Assembly: GCA_965153355.1 (NCBI GenBank)
Contig: OZ231126.1
Location: 59,768,001-59,832,000, forward strand
Source of the DNA: Flaccisagitta enflata
Taxonomy: Eukaryota > Chaetognatha > Sagittoidea > Aphragmophora
Direction: 5' to 3'
DNA: 64,000 nucleotides
The notes below the pieces were generated by a model, which made no database searches, was not told the DNA's origin, and worked only from the letters and a program-made list of their open reading frames with translations. Position numbers and translations under genes: made by a program. Below are positions 24,016-35,398 of the stretch, one piece after another; the first letter of the stretch is position 1; each line of letters starts with the position of its first letter.

Positions 24016-26266
24016 GTGTGTAAAGTAGTTACGTTGTCCTACTTTCACATATATGGGCAACATCGTCCGTAAAGGGGTTGTGGCATAGTGTTATGGGGCT
24101 GTCCCAAAAGGGCGTCGCGTCGTACTTCAAAACCACGACGATAATTAAGGGTGATTGCTAGACGTCCCAGTTTGACCGCCTTTTGCTTTTCTATCAGTAG
24201 CGATGGGGTCAAAAGGGTTTTGTTGGGGTTTGTTGGTCATCGTGGGTTGACCCAATTCGTTGACGGGTTGTTTGGTCGTTTCGGTCGTTTTGGTCGTTTT
24301 GGTCGTTTTGGTCGATTTGGTCGTTTTGGTCGATTTGGTCGATTTGGTCTCGCCTCGAGTCGTCATTTCGTGCTTCACTTTTGCCGATCAAATAAATAAT
24401 CTGCTAATTTGACCTCGACGCCAGTGCAAAGCGGTGGAGAGCGATTGCACACTGCGAGCTTAGACTAGAGCTCGTAACGGAGACGAAACTCTAAGAGTGA
24501 TTGGACTTGAGACTTGAGCCTAGACTTGAGTAATTACACCGTCTTCGGATCGGACTGTGAAATGTAAAACCTTTATAGCTCCTAAACCACTAAGAGAAAA
24601 ATCATGAAATTTTCGGTGAATATTGGTAACATGTGACGGTTTTTGCAAGTCAAAGCTCAGATCATAATACAGAAAAGGTGAGGGGAAAAAAAATATTGAA
24701 AGAACATCCATTTTTTAAGCAAAATGGCTTTTTTTACCTATTTCTTTTTTCAGAAGGTACTGTTTTTTTCTCAGAATATGCAGCAAATAGATAATATATA
24801 GGTTAACATCTGTCATCAAAAATAAATCCTAGAGTTTTTGTTGAAATGCAAAGCAAAAAGTATTCAATGATTACTTATGATACAGCAAGTTGTCTCCCTT
24901 ACTCTTTGTAGGCGGGCATGCCTTCTTGGCGGGTGCGCTCTGGCGGTGCAGTGGTCCGCTGCACTCGAGTCGGCTAAATTAAGATCCAAGAGTTTGGCGT
25001 TGAACTTGGGACTGCAATGCAAAAAAAAAAAAAAAAAAAAAAAACAAGAAAGCTTCTCAAAATTGACACTAATTGCCACGGAGAGTATGTACTGAAAGAG
25101 ACAAACAAAGATTCATGACTTCATTAAACGCCGAATATGATTGAGGGCTTAGATTTTTTACTTTATTGCCATCAAAAGAAGCGCGGATGTGATTGCGATA
25201 CTTCTGAAGACATATTTCTCACAAAACTGTTCATCTAGTTTTTCGTTTTCAATTCCTGTTTTGTTTTATTTTCTTTTTCTTTTCTTTTTGTCCTCTTTTC
25301 GTCCTTTGCCGTGCCGGGTACCGTCAAATTATGGGCACCGATTCCGAGCCTTACCAATCTAGGTCGACCTTGTCCCGTTGTCCCTAACCTAGTTGACCCT
25401 TCCGGAACTCCTTTCTAACCCTATTTCTCAGCACTTCAATGGCCTTGAGCGCTCGTTTTCAGTGGTAGCGCCTAGGAACCTTATATGAGGTTCCTGAAAA
25501 GAGAAATCCCCCCCCCCAGGACATTAGGACAATTGACACTGTCACTTTGACAGGCAGACAGGCAGACAGGCAGGCAGGATGATTCGTCCAGCATGATATA
25601 TATAGTGTGGTTTAATGGATAAATTCCTTTAGGAAACAATTGATTTAAAACATTGCACTGATAAAACATGGGACATTGCAAGTGTTTTACGACAATAGTT
25701 TGGAGAAAAGTCGAAGAGACGAAGTCCCTCCGGTCTTTTTGAGTCCTGCAGAGAAAAACGGATTTCCCTTTGTTTTATGAATCGTTTAAGAAAGTTGATA
25801 CATTTTGGGGCAGAATGAGACTACGCATGAAATTAATAGCTAAGAAAGAGCTGATTTTCCTCTTTCAGATGACGCAAAGCAGAATTCTGTGCAATCGATA
25901 GTTGTAAAGAACCGTAGAAAATACTGTCTCGTACCGTCGTCAGGATCTCGCCGTCCACGCAACTTCCAATTGAAGACGCCACTTCCGGTATGAGCACGCC
26001 ATCGCTACGCCAATCACGCCGATAACGTCACTTCCGTTGGCGCTGATCCCATCGTCAGTCTGTGGATGCTATCTCTAATAACTAGGTAAGAAAGTGTATT
26101 TAAACTATTATATACAGGGAGAGAAAGAAGGAGAAACAAGAGAGAGAGGGGGGAAAGGATTGGTTAATATCTACAACTAACTAGCTAGTGTGTTTCATCA
26201 ATAACTACCTCAATCAATGGAGCTATGATTTTTTAAATCTTTTTATATTTTTCCGCATTTTTTGCA
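24016..26266. other. Intergenic with minisatellite and dispersed repeats
   Basis: GGTCGTTTT / GGTCGATTT 9-mers in tandem at 24269-24348. A GC-richer 150-bp stretch ends in an A24 run at 25020-25044. An inverted copy of the 5990-6195 repeat lies at 25695-25910. A CpG-rich block sits at 25930-26060 (CGCCACTTCCGG, CGTCACTTCCG words). No gene is supported. Confidence 0.5.
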
Positions 26267-26838
26267 TTTTTAGTCGCGTGCTACGCGACTCTACACCCCG
26301 CTTTGTCCGTCGGTCGGTCGGTCGGTCGGTCGGTCGGTTGGTTGGTCGGTCGGTCACACTTTACTTTTTTTATCCGTTTTATTCCTACTTACTCATTTTA
26401 AGTAAATTAGGTCATTTTAAGTCAAATTAGATCATTTTAAGTCATTTTGGGTCATTTAAAGTCAGTTTAAGTCAATTTATGTCATTTGAGTTATTTTAAT
26501 AGTTTTCAGCATTTTAGTGATTTTAGGTCAATTTATGTCAGTTAAGTTCAATTTAAGTCATTCTAGGTCAATTTAAGTCATTTAAAGTCATTTAAAGTCA
26601 TTTTAAGTCAATTTAAGTCAATTTAAGTCAATTTAAGTCATTTCAGTCACTGGGTCATTTTAGTCATTTTAGGTCATTTCAAGTCAATTTAGGTCATTTT
26701 AAGTCATTTTAGGTCATTTTAAATCATTTTAAGTCATCTTATATCAATTGAAATCAATGAAAGTCATTTTAGTTATGTGGTTATGTAATAAAGTAATTGT
26801 TTAAGTCTTGCACGCGACTTATAGGTGTTGGCCTTGTT
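26267..26838 (+). repeat. Family A element with AAGTCATTTT array
   Basis: Full left end (TTTTTAGTCGCGTGCTACGCGACTCTACACCCCGC), (GTCG)n, ACACTTTACTTTTTTT. Then about 370 bp of decamer-like repeats (AAGTCATTTT, AAGTCAATTT; 26395-26775), and right end GCACGCGACTTATAGGTGTTGGCCTTGTT. The 60981-61253 copy has the same end and a related interior. Confidence 0.85.
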
Positions 26839-28001
<1,163 letters not shown>

Positions 28002-28284
28002 GGGCGTGTTTCTAGTGAGCGCCAAAAACGCGTTTGTTCCCATTGAACGCATTTACAGCGTGAACACATATTTATGAATTTCAACTGTCCTACGAGGGAG
28101 TGAGCGAAGTGAGTGAGCAAGCCCGTGAACAGAGCAAGCGAGTGAAGCGAGCGTAGCGAAGCGAGCGTAGCAAAGCAGAGCGCTGCGAAGCGAGTGAGCG
28201 GAGTGAGCGGTGCGAGCGAATGAACGTAGCGAGCGACCGAGTGGCCATTTCAAAACGCGATCGTCTTGGACTAGAAACGCCCCC
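28002..28284. mobile_element. GAGCG-rich miniature element, copy 4
   Basis: Begins GGGCGTGTTTCTAGTGAGCG, ends GACTAGAAACGCCCC, with an expanded interior of GAAGCGAGCGTAGC words. CTA occurs on both sides if one extra T is included at the left end. Confidence 0.8.
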
Positions 28285-28649
28285 TAAGTATACATAAAAT
28301 AGAGTAGGAGGTGATAAGAAGTAATTTTTCGACAATCAAGGATAAACCATTGATGCGGTCACATACCATACGACTCTTCAAGTCCCTTTGTTATTCCGTT
28401 CATCCAGATTCTTATTTGTCAATCGGGAAGTCAATGGATTTCATTTGTCATTTTTATCATCAGAATATCTTTCATTTTGTCCCCTTAACAAGGGTTTCTC
28501 TAAAGAGACAAGGGTTCCTCTAAAGAGGAAAGGTTTTTTTTAAGAGACAAGGGCTTTCGCGCTCTTCCTGACATTCTAGATCGTTAGATAAGCAAAAACC
28601 AGAGATTGACTTGTACGCAGGTGTGAGAAACAACAGCGATTAGATAGAA

Positions 28650-29657
28650 GGAGGAGGGGATCCTCATGTACCCTCTCCCAAATGTACCCCAAAATGAGAT
28701 TCTGGCCCTAAAACCGGGGAATTTCTGTAATGTACCCCAGATGTACCCCATTACAAAAAATCTGGGGGTACATTTCAAATGTAAGGGGTACATTTGAGAT
28801 CTAAACCCATTGATAATGAAGGGGGTACATCTCAATTATCAGGGGTACATTTGAGATCAAAACCCACTCATAATGAAGAGGGTACATCTGAGAGCAAAAC
28901 CCAAACTAAGGAAAAATCTGGGGGTACATCTCAAATGCAAAGGGTACATTTGAGATCTAAACCCACTTATAATGAAGAGGGTACATCTGAGAGCAATCCA
29001 AAACTAAGGAAAAAATCTGGGGGTACATTTCAAATGTAAGGGGTACATTTGAGATTTAAATCCACTGATAATGAAGGGGGTACATCTCAATTATCAGGGG
29101 TACATTTGAGATTGAAACCCACTCATAATGAAGAGGGTACATCTGAGAGCAAAACCTTAACTAAGGAAAAATCTGGGGGTACATCTCAAATGCAAGGGGT
29201 ACATTTGAGATCTAAACCCACTGATAATGAAGGGGGTACATCTCAATTATCAGGGGTACATTTGAGATTGAAACCCACTTATAATGAAGAGGGTACATCT
29301 GAGAGCAATCCAAAACTAAGGAAAAAATCTGGGGGTACATTTCAAATGTAAGGGGTACATTTGAGATCTAAACCCACTGATAATGAAGGGGGTACATCTC
29401 AATTATCAGGGGTACATTTGAGATCAAAACCCACTTTAAAAGTTAGGGGGTACATCTAGGCAAAGGAGGGTACATTTCAAATCAATCCCCACTTATAATG
29501 AGGGGTACATCTTGGCAAAGGAGGGTACATTTCAAACAATCCCCAGTACATTGTAATGAGGTACATCTGGGGTACATTACAGAAAATCCCCGGTTTTAGG
29601 GCCAGAATCTCATTTTTGGGTACATTTGGGAGAGGGTACATGAGGATCCCCTCTTCC
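28650..29657. mobile_element. Element with ~120-bp inverted ends and GTACAT minisatellite core
   Basis: The left arm 28650-28771 (GGAGGAGGGGATCCTCATGT...) and right arm about 29535-29657 (...ACATGAGGATCCCCTCTTCC) are near-perfect reverse complements. They include CAGAAATTCCCCGGTTTTAGG-type sequence in inverted orientation. Between them about 765 bp of tandem repeat built on GGGGTACATTTGAGATCTAAACCCACT...AATGAAGGGGGTACATCTC units (~58-60 bp, in higher-order groups of about 240 bp). The open frames through it are a by-product of a repeat length divisible by three. No transposase. Confidence 0.85.
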
Positions 29658-30089
29658 AAATCCGGATTCCAAATTCCTAGATAGGACCACATTGTGATAA
29701 ACAAAGTGTTACAAAAATTGTTTAATGTTTATCAACGCCAAGGAAATAATCCTATCGGCAGACAAATGGACATATGGTCAAAGTACGGACACCGACAGGC
29801 GTCAGGATTGATAAAAGGACAGACGCTACGACGGACTGACGAACCGACCAACATCCCGATTTTCATCTCACCTCTTTACCTTACATTCTGTCTCGTGAAT
29901 TCTTCCCAGTGTCTCCTGAGAAAAGTGAGGTTATGTCCTCTCATTTCCTTCCATCTTCTCTTATTCTTGTCTGCGCTTATTTTGCTCCCAAGTTTCACCA
30001 TTTGACCTTGGAAATATACTTGTGACAACTGACTCAAGCATTTCTTTTTTTCTGTCTCTGTCGCTATCAATCGTCTCGAGCCGTCTTTT

Positions 30090-30149
<60 letters not shown>

Positions 30150-31695
30150 GACTGTTGTCCTCTTGGGCTTGTTGTATTCTAACTACTTCTTTATCAGTTT
30201 TATCAAAGTTTTTGGCTATTTCAGCAAACCCGCAGATTTCTAAACCACAATATGTTGCTAGCATACACAATTTCACCTGGGACATTTTGAAGTTCAATTA
30301 GATTTCAGCTAACTCAATATCTCATTTTCAATAAAAAAAAGAAAAAAAAAAGAAAAAAAAATTAGAAAAATTACCAGTAACGGCGGCTGTCGCTGTGAGG
30401 AAAAAAATTGTAAGCATTGGACATCATTGCAGCATTGGATATCTAGCTATGCTCACTGAAATGCTTTCTTATATTTGCATGCTCAATTAAAACATTTAAC
30501 CTATTAAAAATCAGAAAAAAAAACTGAGTTAAATAAGCTAAATAAGCTAAATGAGCTAGAATACTTTAAAACACACTCACAGATAAGCAGCTCTGCTCAC
30601 TGACATGCTTTCTTATAGCTGCTTGCATAAGCATGTATCACAAAATTCATTTGTTTGTTGCATTTAAAATAAAGAAAAATAATACTGAACTAAAGGAGAT
30701 AAATGAGCTAAAATGCTCCAAATGACCTTCACAGATGAGCAATTATGCTTATAAAGATGTTTTCTTGTATTTGCATGCTCAAAGAAACTTAAATACACTC
30801 TTTTAATGATCCTACTTAAAATCATGAAAAATCAAAAAAAATTCATTTTGAATTTTTCGTAAATAAGTCTTTAAAAATTCATAGCGCAAGAAATATTTGC
30901 CGTAGAGCATTCTGCTTGGCGTCAAATGAAAGAGAATTATCAAATTTACTTACCCTAGCAATTTCAATGGAGGGCTCATTCGCTCGATTGAGACACTTAA
31001 CTTCCGCATAAGAAAATGAAAACCCTGTTTCTCTCCAATATGTCAAAAAGTCGAAGACTGACTTAGACTTTTTTCCCGATAACTCAAAAATCAATGATCG
31101 TAGCTTGGAGACCTCTGGTTGGCGCCATTTGAAAGAAAAAAAAAGTAGCTCTTTTTTTGCTGTGAATGTAAAACAAGGTCAACAAACCTTAGTCGCGTGA
31201 TAATTAAGGTAATAAAGGTAATAAAGGAAAAAAAGGTAATAAAGGTAAAAGTAATAGGGTTAAGCTAATAAAGGTAAGAAATTAAAATGAAGTACTTAAA
31301 GTACCCTTAAGTACCCTTAAGTACCTTATGTACCCTAACGTACCCTAAACGGACGAATGGACGAATGGACGAACAGACAAATGGACGAACGGATGAAATG
31401 AACGAACGGACGAATGGACGAACGGATGAACGGATGAAGGAAAGTCCCCCTGTGTTCTACAGGACTTCGTCCCCTTCGGGGCCGCTGCCCAAAAACGGGA
31501 AGCCGCTCAAGGCCGCTGCCTAAATGTTGCTGTTTGCTAATGAATTGTGTTCAGCAGCTTTGTGGCTTCTTTGTAGAAAAAGTTACAAATCATAATGCTA
31601 TCAGGTCTACTTCACTGACAAATGTTTACATGCTGCGTCATACACTAACTCCACTATGAAAAACGGACACAGGAGTTTCACTTTCCCACGCTAAC
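29658..31695. other. Intergenic/3' of minus-strand gene; repeats only
   Basis: (CT)n at 30091-30147. TAAGCTAAATGAGCTA words and AGCATGTTTTCTTATATTTGCATGCTC-like phrases recur at 30440-30790 (old ~130-bp repeats). AGGTAATAA repeats 31207-31270, GGACGAATGGACGAAC 8-mers 31350-31440, then a Family B right end (31446-31491: CCCCTGTGTTCTACAGGACT...GGGGCCGCTGCCC). Remaining exons of the 31696-33027 gene may hide here but none was found. Confidence 0.5.
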
Positions 31696-31745
31696 CTGGA
31701 TTCTGTCCAATCACTTGAAACTTTTTCGGTCTGTGATTTGCATAC
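31696..31745 (-). CDS. Discoidin-like secreted protein, exon 3
   Basis: This short 50-bp exon is bounded on the minus strand by a GCTACAG acceptor and a GTTAGC donor. Its first base completes the Gly codon left by exon 2, and it encodes YANHRPKKFQVIGQNP plus one base. 'P..FQVIGQN' is the expected next segment of an F5/8 type C-like fold (strand before the SND/QN turn). The phase match over two splice junctions supports it. Later exons must supply the rest of the domain; I did not find them. Confidence 0.6.
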
Positions 31746-32147
31746 CTGTAGCAAAAAGAGTAAGCAGATATTGGAGTGTTTAAGTTAAGCTTAAAAACGT
31801 CAGAAAATAAGAAAGACAAGAAAGGCAGAAAATATAAGGAAATTACAAAAAATACTACATCCAATTACGTGGTACTTTAATTGTAATTTTAACCATATTC
31901 ATTCTCTCTAGGGTAAAACAACTTTGACATGCTGGGTTAGAAAATCAAAGACCCTGGTTGGGGGCCCCCCCCCCCCCCCAGGCAGATGCTACTCAACTTT
32001 GTACACGTCTTGCCAGAGAAGCTCGAGAAAATAATCACTATCTGCAATATCTAAATGAGATTGAATTTGTTTAAGATCAAGTACTATGTATGAGACTAAA
32101 TATGTAGATATGTAAATGAGATTGAATTTGATAGGAGAGGAACATAC

Positions 32148-32385
32148 CCTTTGCGAGATGAAAATCCGATTTTGGAAAGAACAATTTCTTTCTGAAATTC
32201 AAACCAAACTCGTCCAGGATTCCCTTTTTGCACTTTGTCCGCGGTGCACCAAGGATCGATGTCTGGTCCGGGCCCGGGTCTGTATTTGAAGGCGTTTGGG
32301 GCCCCGTGAGCTTCGTTGATTTGCGAGGACGCTTTCGCGACGCCTTCAAATTTGATCAAGCGGAAAGGCATCACCTCCGGATGAA
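32148..32385 (-). CDS. Discoidin-like secreted protein, exon 2
   Basis: Minus-strand exon between a CTCCTGCAG acceptor and a GTATGT donor, 238 bp, no stops. It encodes the N-terminal half of an F5/8 type C (discoidin, galactose-binding-like) domain: AKASSQINEAHGAPNAF, then the variable loop, PWCTADK, then RVWFEFQKEIVLSKIGFSSR. The spacing of ASS...A..AF, WCT and W-F-F...L-KIGF follows that family. The first two bases join the G of exon 1 to make Val; the last two (GG) are completed by exon 3. The overlapping plus-strand open frame is taken to be a shadow. Family assignment is from pattern, not a search. Confidence 0.65.
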
Positions 32386-32402
32386 CTGCAGGAGATGCTT
32401 CA

Positions 32403-32562
32403 TTTTATTCGTGGACACGTTACTTTGCACCTTGACGAGTCGGTCGGTATGTCTGTCGGTCCGTCGATCCATCCGTCACATTTCTGAATTGCGAGCGGTT
32501 TTTTTCGCATAACTGCCCCTGCCCAACCGTCCACGACTGTCTTGCCGCGTATCTGGTCTTTT
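32403..32562 (+). repeat. Family A element, CGTGGAC variant, inside an intron
   Basis: TCGTGGACACGTTACTTTGC at left; CCGTCCACGACT...CCGCGTATCTGGTCTTTT at right. The eight bases TCGTGGAC pair exactly with GTCCACGA, a third version of the paired arms. It lies in intron 1 of the minus-strand gene, 18 bp from the exon 2 acceptor. Confidence 0.7.
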
Positions 32563-32900
32563 GTTTTTATATCCAGTTAGTCTGTAGTGATGATACTGTT
32601 TTTAAAATTGAGGATTTGAAATTCATTTGTCAACACTGTTTTTATGCTATGAATTGCTCTAAATTTATGACCTATGGTCTAAGACCCAAAGACATTTGAT
32701 GTAGTCTAAATTCAAGCCCAATTCAACACGTAGCATGAGGGTAAATCAGAATTCGACAAAGCATGTGATTGGGTGCAGAGGAAACTATGCAGAAACAATT
32801 ACTGTACCGATTTTAAATGTTAGGACAATGATCAAGAAAAGCAGCTTTGATTCTATTCCGAATAGATACTGCCACAGTAATGTTTTGGGCTTCAACTTAC

Positions 32901-33027
32901 CATCAAATAGAAAAAAAGGTTGACGTATGCTTGTTTTGTGACGCGTGCCGGTCCTATGTTCATTGCAAAATGATTGATCGATTGAGTGAAATGCAATCAA
33001 AATCGATACCACAAAAGCCCAAATCAT
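32901..33027 (-). CDS. Discoidin-like secreted protein, exon 1 (signal peptide)
   Basis: It starts at an ATG on the minus strand (33027-33025). The first 21 residues MIWAFVVSILIAFHSIDQSF-C look like a signal peptide with a cleavage region near residue 18-22. Basic NEHRTGTRHK and an aromatic PFFLFD follow. The exon ends GATG at a strong GTAAGT donor, leaving one base, which matches the two bases carried by exon 2. A secreted or extracellular role follows from the signal peptide and the F5/8 C-like domain. Alternative: the upstream exon belongs to something else; three consistent phases argue against this. Confidence 0.6.
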
Positions 33028-33214
33028 GGTTGGCTGCTATCAAAAGCCGAGAATTTCCATTCGCTTTACGCGTTGAATAGGGAAAAATTATTTCGAGCCA
33101 GTGCCGCGTTTTGATATTTAGCTTGACACGCAGAATAACATGTGACATGAAGCATGCAAAAATATATTCATCCAGAAAATCAAATTTGGCACGCGCCAGA
33201 TTCAAGCAAGCTGC

Positions 33215-33435
33215 TTTTAGTCGCGTGCACGCGACTCTACAACCTGCTTTGTCCGTCCGTCGGTTGGTCGGTCGGTCGGTCGGTTGGACGGTTGGTTGGT
33301 CGGTTGGTCCCCATTTTACTTTTATTTCATTTTATTTCTTAGACCTCACTGCTCCTGCCTAAATGATCTAGTGACATCAAATATGGCCCCTGCCCACCCG
33401 CATTCGACTTCGGTAGCCGTGTATCCGGCCTTGTT
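33215..33435 (+). repeat. Family A element
   Basis: Left TTTTAGTCGCGTGCACGCGACTCTACAACCTGC, a (GGTTGGTCGGTC)n tract, CCCCATTTTACTTTT, GCTCCTGCC, GCCCCTGCCCACCCG, right arm GCATTCGACT (two changes from the exact complement, CpG loss) and CCGTGTATCCGGCCTTGTT. Confidence 0.85.
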
Positions 33436-34131
33436 CAATTCAAAGGCGATGAAAGGAGATACACCAACATAAACACTTGCTTAATAATTTGGTTGCTTTG
33501 TGTGTTCAGATATATATGTATGATAACTGGAACAATGTTCCTCACTACGCCCAAACTGAACTAGTTACTACCACTAGTTACTGACTAGTTACTACGCGCA
33601 TCACTTGTAGTTTTCTATTTAGCAAAATTAACATAGCAAATAACCATTTTGAGGCTAATCCAAAGCACTAATGCTTACCAAAATGAATAAGGGCTAATGA
33701 TTTTTACCTGTATTACCATAATTCAAATCACCTGAGGGTAACATTGTTAAGAAACCATATCCTTGAAGGAGAGAATCGAGGTCAAGCTTAATGCGACCGC
33801 CAGACATTCCAATTCAAGGTAATGAGTATTATGAAAGTGGAAGAATATCCCTCACTACACCTAAACTGAAACATATGGAGGAGGGCCTTGTGAGCCCTCA
33901 ATGACTAGTTTCTAGTTGTAAACATTTAATGTAAACATTTAAATCAGATCGTTATTACCATCATTTTCAATAAATGGTACCGAACGTTACCAGTTTTTCA
34001 CTCACAAGAATGAAGGAAAATATAACGCTGACCAAACACTTTTAACAATCTAGAAAAGGGTGTTTGTCCATTCATTGATTGTATCTCCATCTTTATTTGG
34101 ACAATGGTTCAAAATGGCTTAAGTGCTGTGT

Positions 34132-34215
<84 letters not shown>

Positions 34216-34364
34216 GCACACTCAGCAATAGAAACACTCAGTATCACTCACTTTGCAATAAAATCGGTAGAAAACATGTGCTTCTGATAACACAAGAATC
34301 ATATGAGTCTTCTGGAACCAGTAACATCTGGAAAGATTGATAATTTTGGACTTTGATATTCAAC
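33436..34364. other. Intergenic, (CT)n tract
   Basis: ACTAGTTACT words near 33560-33600; (CT)n of about 40 units at 34133-34212. No gene is supported. Confidence 0.55.
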
Positions 34365-34752
34365 TGCACCTTGGCTGCACCTTGGCTGCACCTTGGCTGC
34401 ACCTTGGCTGCGCCTTGGCTGCATCTTTGCTGCTCCTTGGCTGCACCTTGGCTGCACCTTGGCTGCACCTTGGCTGCACCTTGGCTGCACCTTGGCTGCA
34501 CCTAGGCTGTACCTAGGCTGCACCTAGGCTGCACCTAGGCTGCACCTTGGCTGCACCTAGGCTGCACCTAGGCTGCACCTTGGCTGCACCTAGGCTGCAC
34601 CTAGGCTGCACCTTGGCCGCACCTTGGCCACACCTAGGCTGCACCTTGGCTGCACCTTGGCTGCACCTTAGTTTTACCTTTGCTGCACCTAGGCTGCATC
34701 TTGGCTGCACCTTGGCTGCACCTTGGCTGCACCTTGGCTGCACCTTGGCTAC
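34365..34752. repeat. 11-bp minisatellite CTGCACCTTGG
   Basis: About 35 tandem copies, with variants CTGCACCTAGG (mostly in the middle, 34498-34610) and a few others. Because 11 is not a multiple of 3, all frames read an 11-residue repeat (minus strand AAKVQPRCSQG). It ends at a decayed unit before 34760. No sign that it is translated. Confidence 0.95.
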
Positions 34753-35398
34753 ACTTAGGTGGGATTTTGATTGTACTCTGCTGCATATCTTTTGACTGAG
34801 TAGTGGCCAGAAAATTTTTTTTTTTTATTCCCCAATTAACCACGAGGCAATCACATATTATATTGAATGGTACATTCGGTCGCTCGCTATGTTTATACGT
34901 TTTTACCGCTCATTCTATTCACTGGCTCTGCAGCTCTATGCTTGCTTTGCTCGCTTGCTCTGTATAAGGGCTCGCTCCCTCACTTTGCTCATTACTATCT
35001 TCACAATAGAAATCTTTACACTGTTTTGAAGCACTTTTTGAGGTATTTTGGGGTGATGACCTTCCTGACCATTCTCTCCACTTTTTAAATCCCCTTCCTT
35101 TGCTACATTTGGACTTATAGTTCCAAAAAGACTCAACAAATTATTGAAAAATTGGTGACATAAATGAAGCTCTTCAAATTTGCAAGCAGTCTACGCAAAC
35201 CGCATCTGTCTAGCTCATTGCGTTTAGAAGTAATTCAATAAGGAGTAAAATTATATCATTTGAAGATAGTGTAAGAATGCTAAACGCGAAATTGAAATAT
35301 TTTTTTTCAAAGTTGAATAACTATCAACGCATTGAGTTAGAGAGATGCGGTTTGCGGAGATCGCTTGCAAATTTGAAGGGCTTTAATATGGCCACCAA
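34753..35398. other. Intergenic, GAGCG-related fragment
   Basis: At 34875-34985 words such as TCGGTCGCTCGCT, CACTGGCTCTGC, TTGCTCGCTTGCTC, GGGCTCGCTCCCTCACT look like a decayed minus-oriented relative of the GAGCG element. CGCATTGAGTTAGAGAGATGCGGTTTGCG at 35329 is an imperfect inverted match to AAACCGCATCTGTCTAGCTCATTGCG at 35198. No gene is supported. Confidence 0.5.

Noticed and set aside
28794-29351. Repeat protein GTSQLSGVHLRSKP on the plus strand
   Set aside because: It lies in the minisatellite core of the 28650-29657 element; unit length divisible by three keeps the frame open. No start context, splice sites or flanking domain.
34244-34843. AAKVQPRCSQG repeat protein on the minus strand
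   Set aside because: An 11-bp repeat read in three frames gives the same 11-residue motif; this is expected from the repeat alone.
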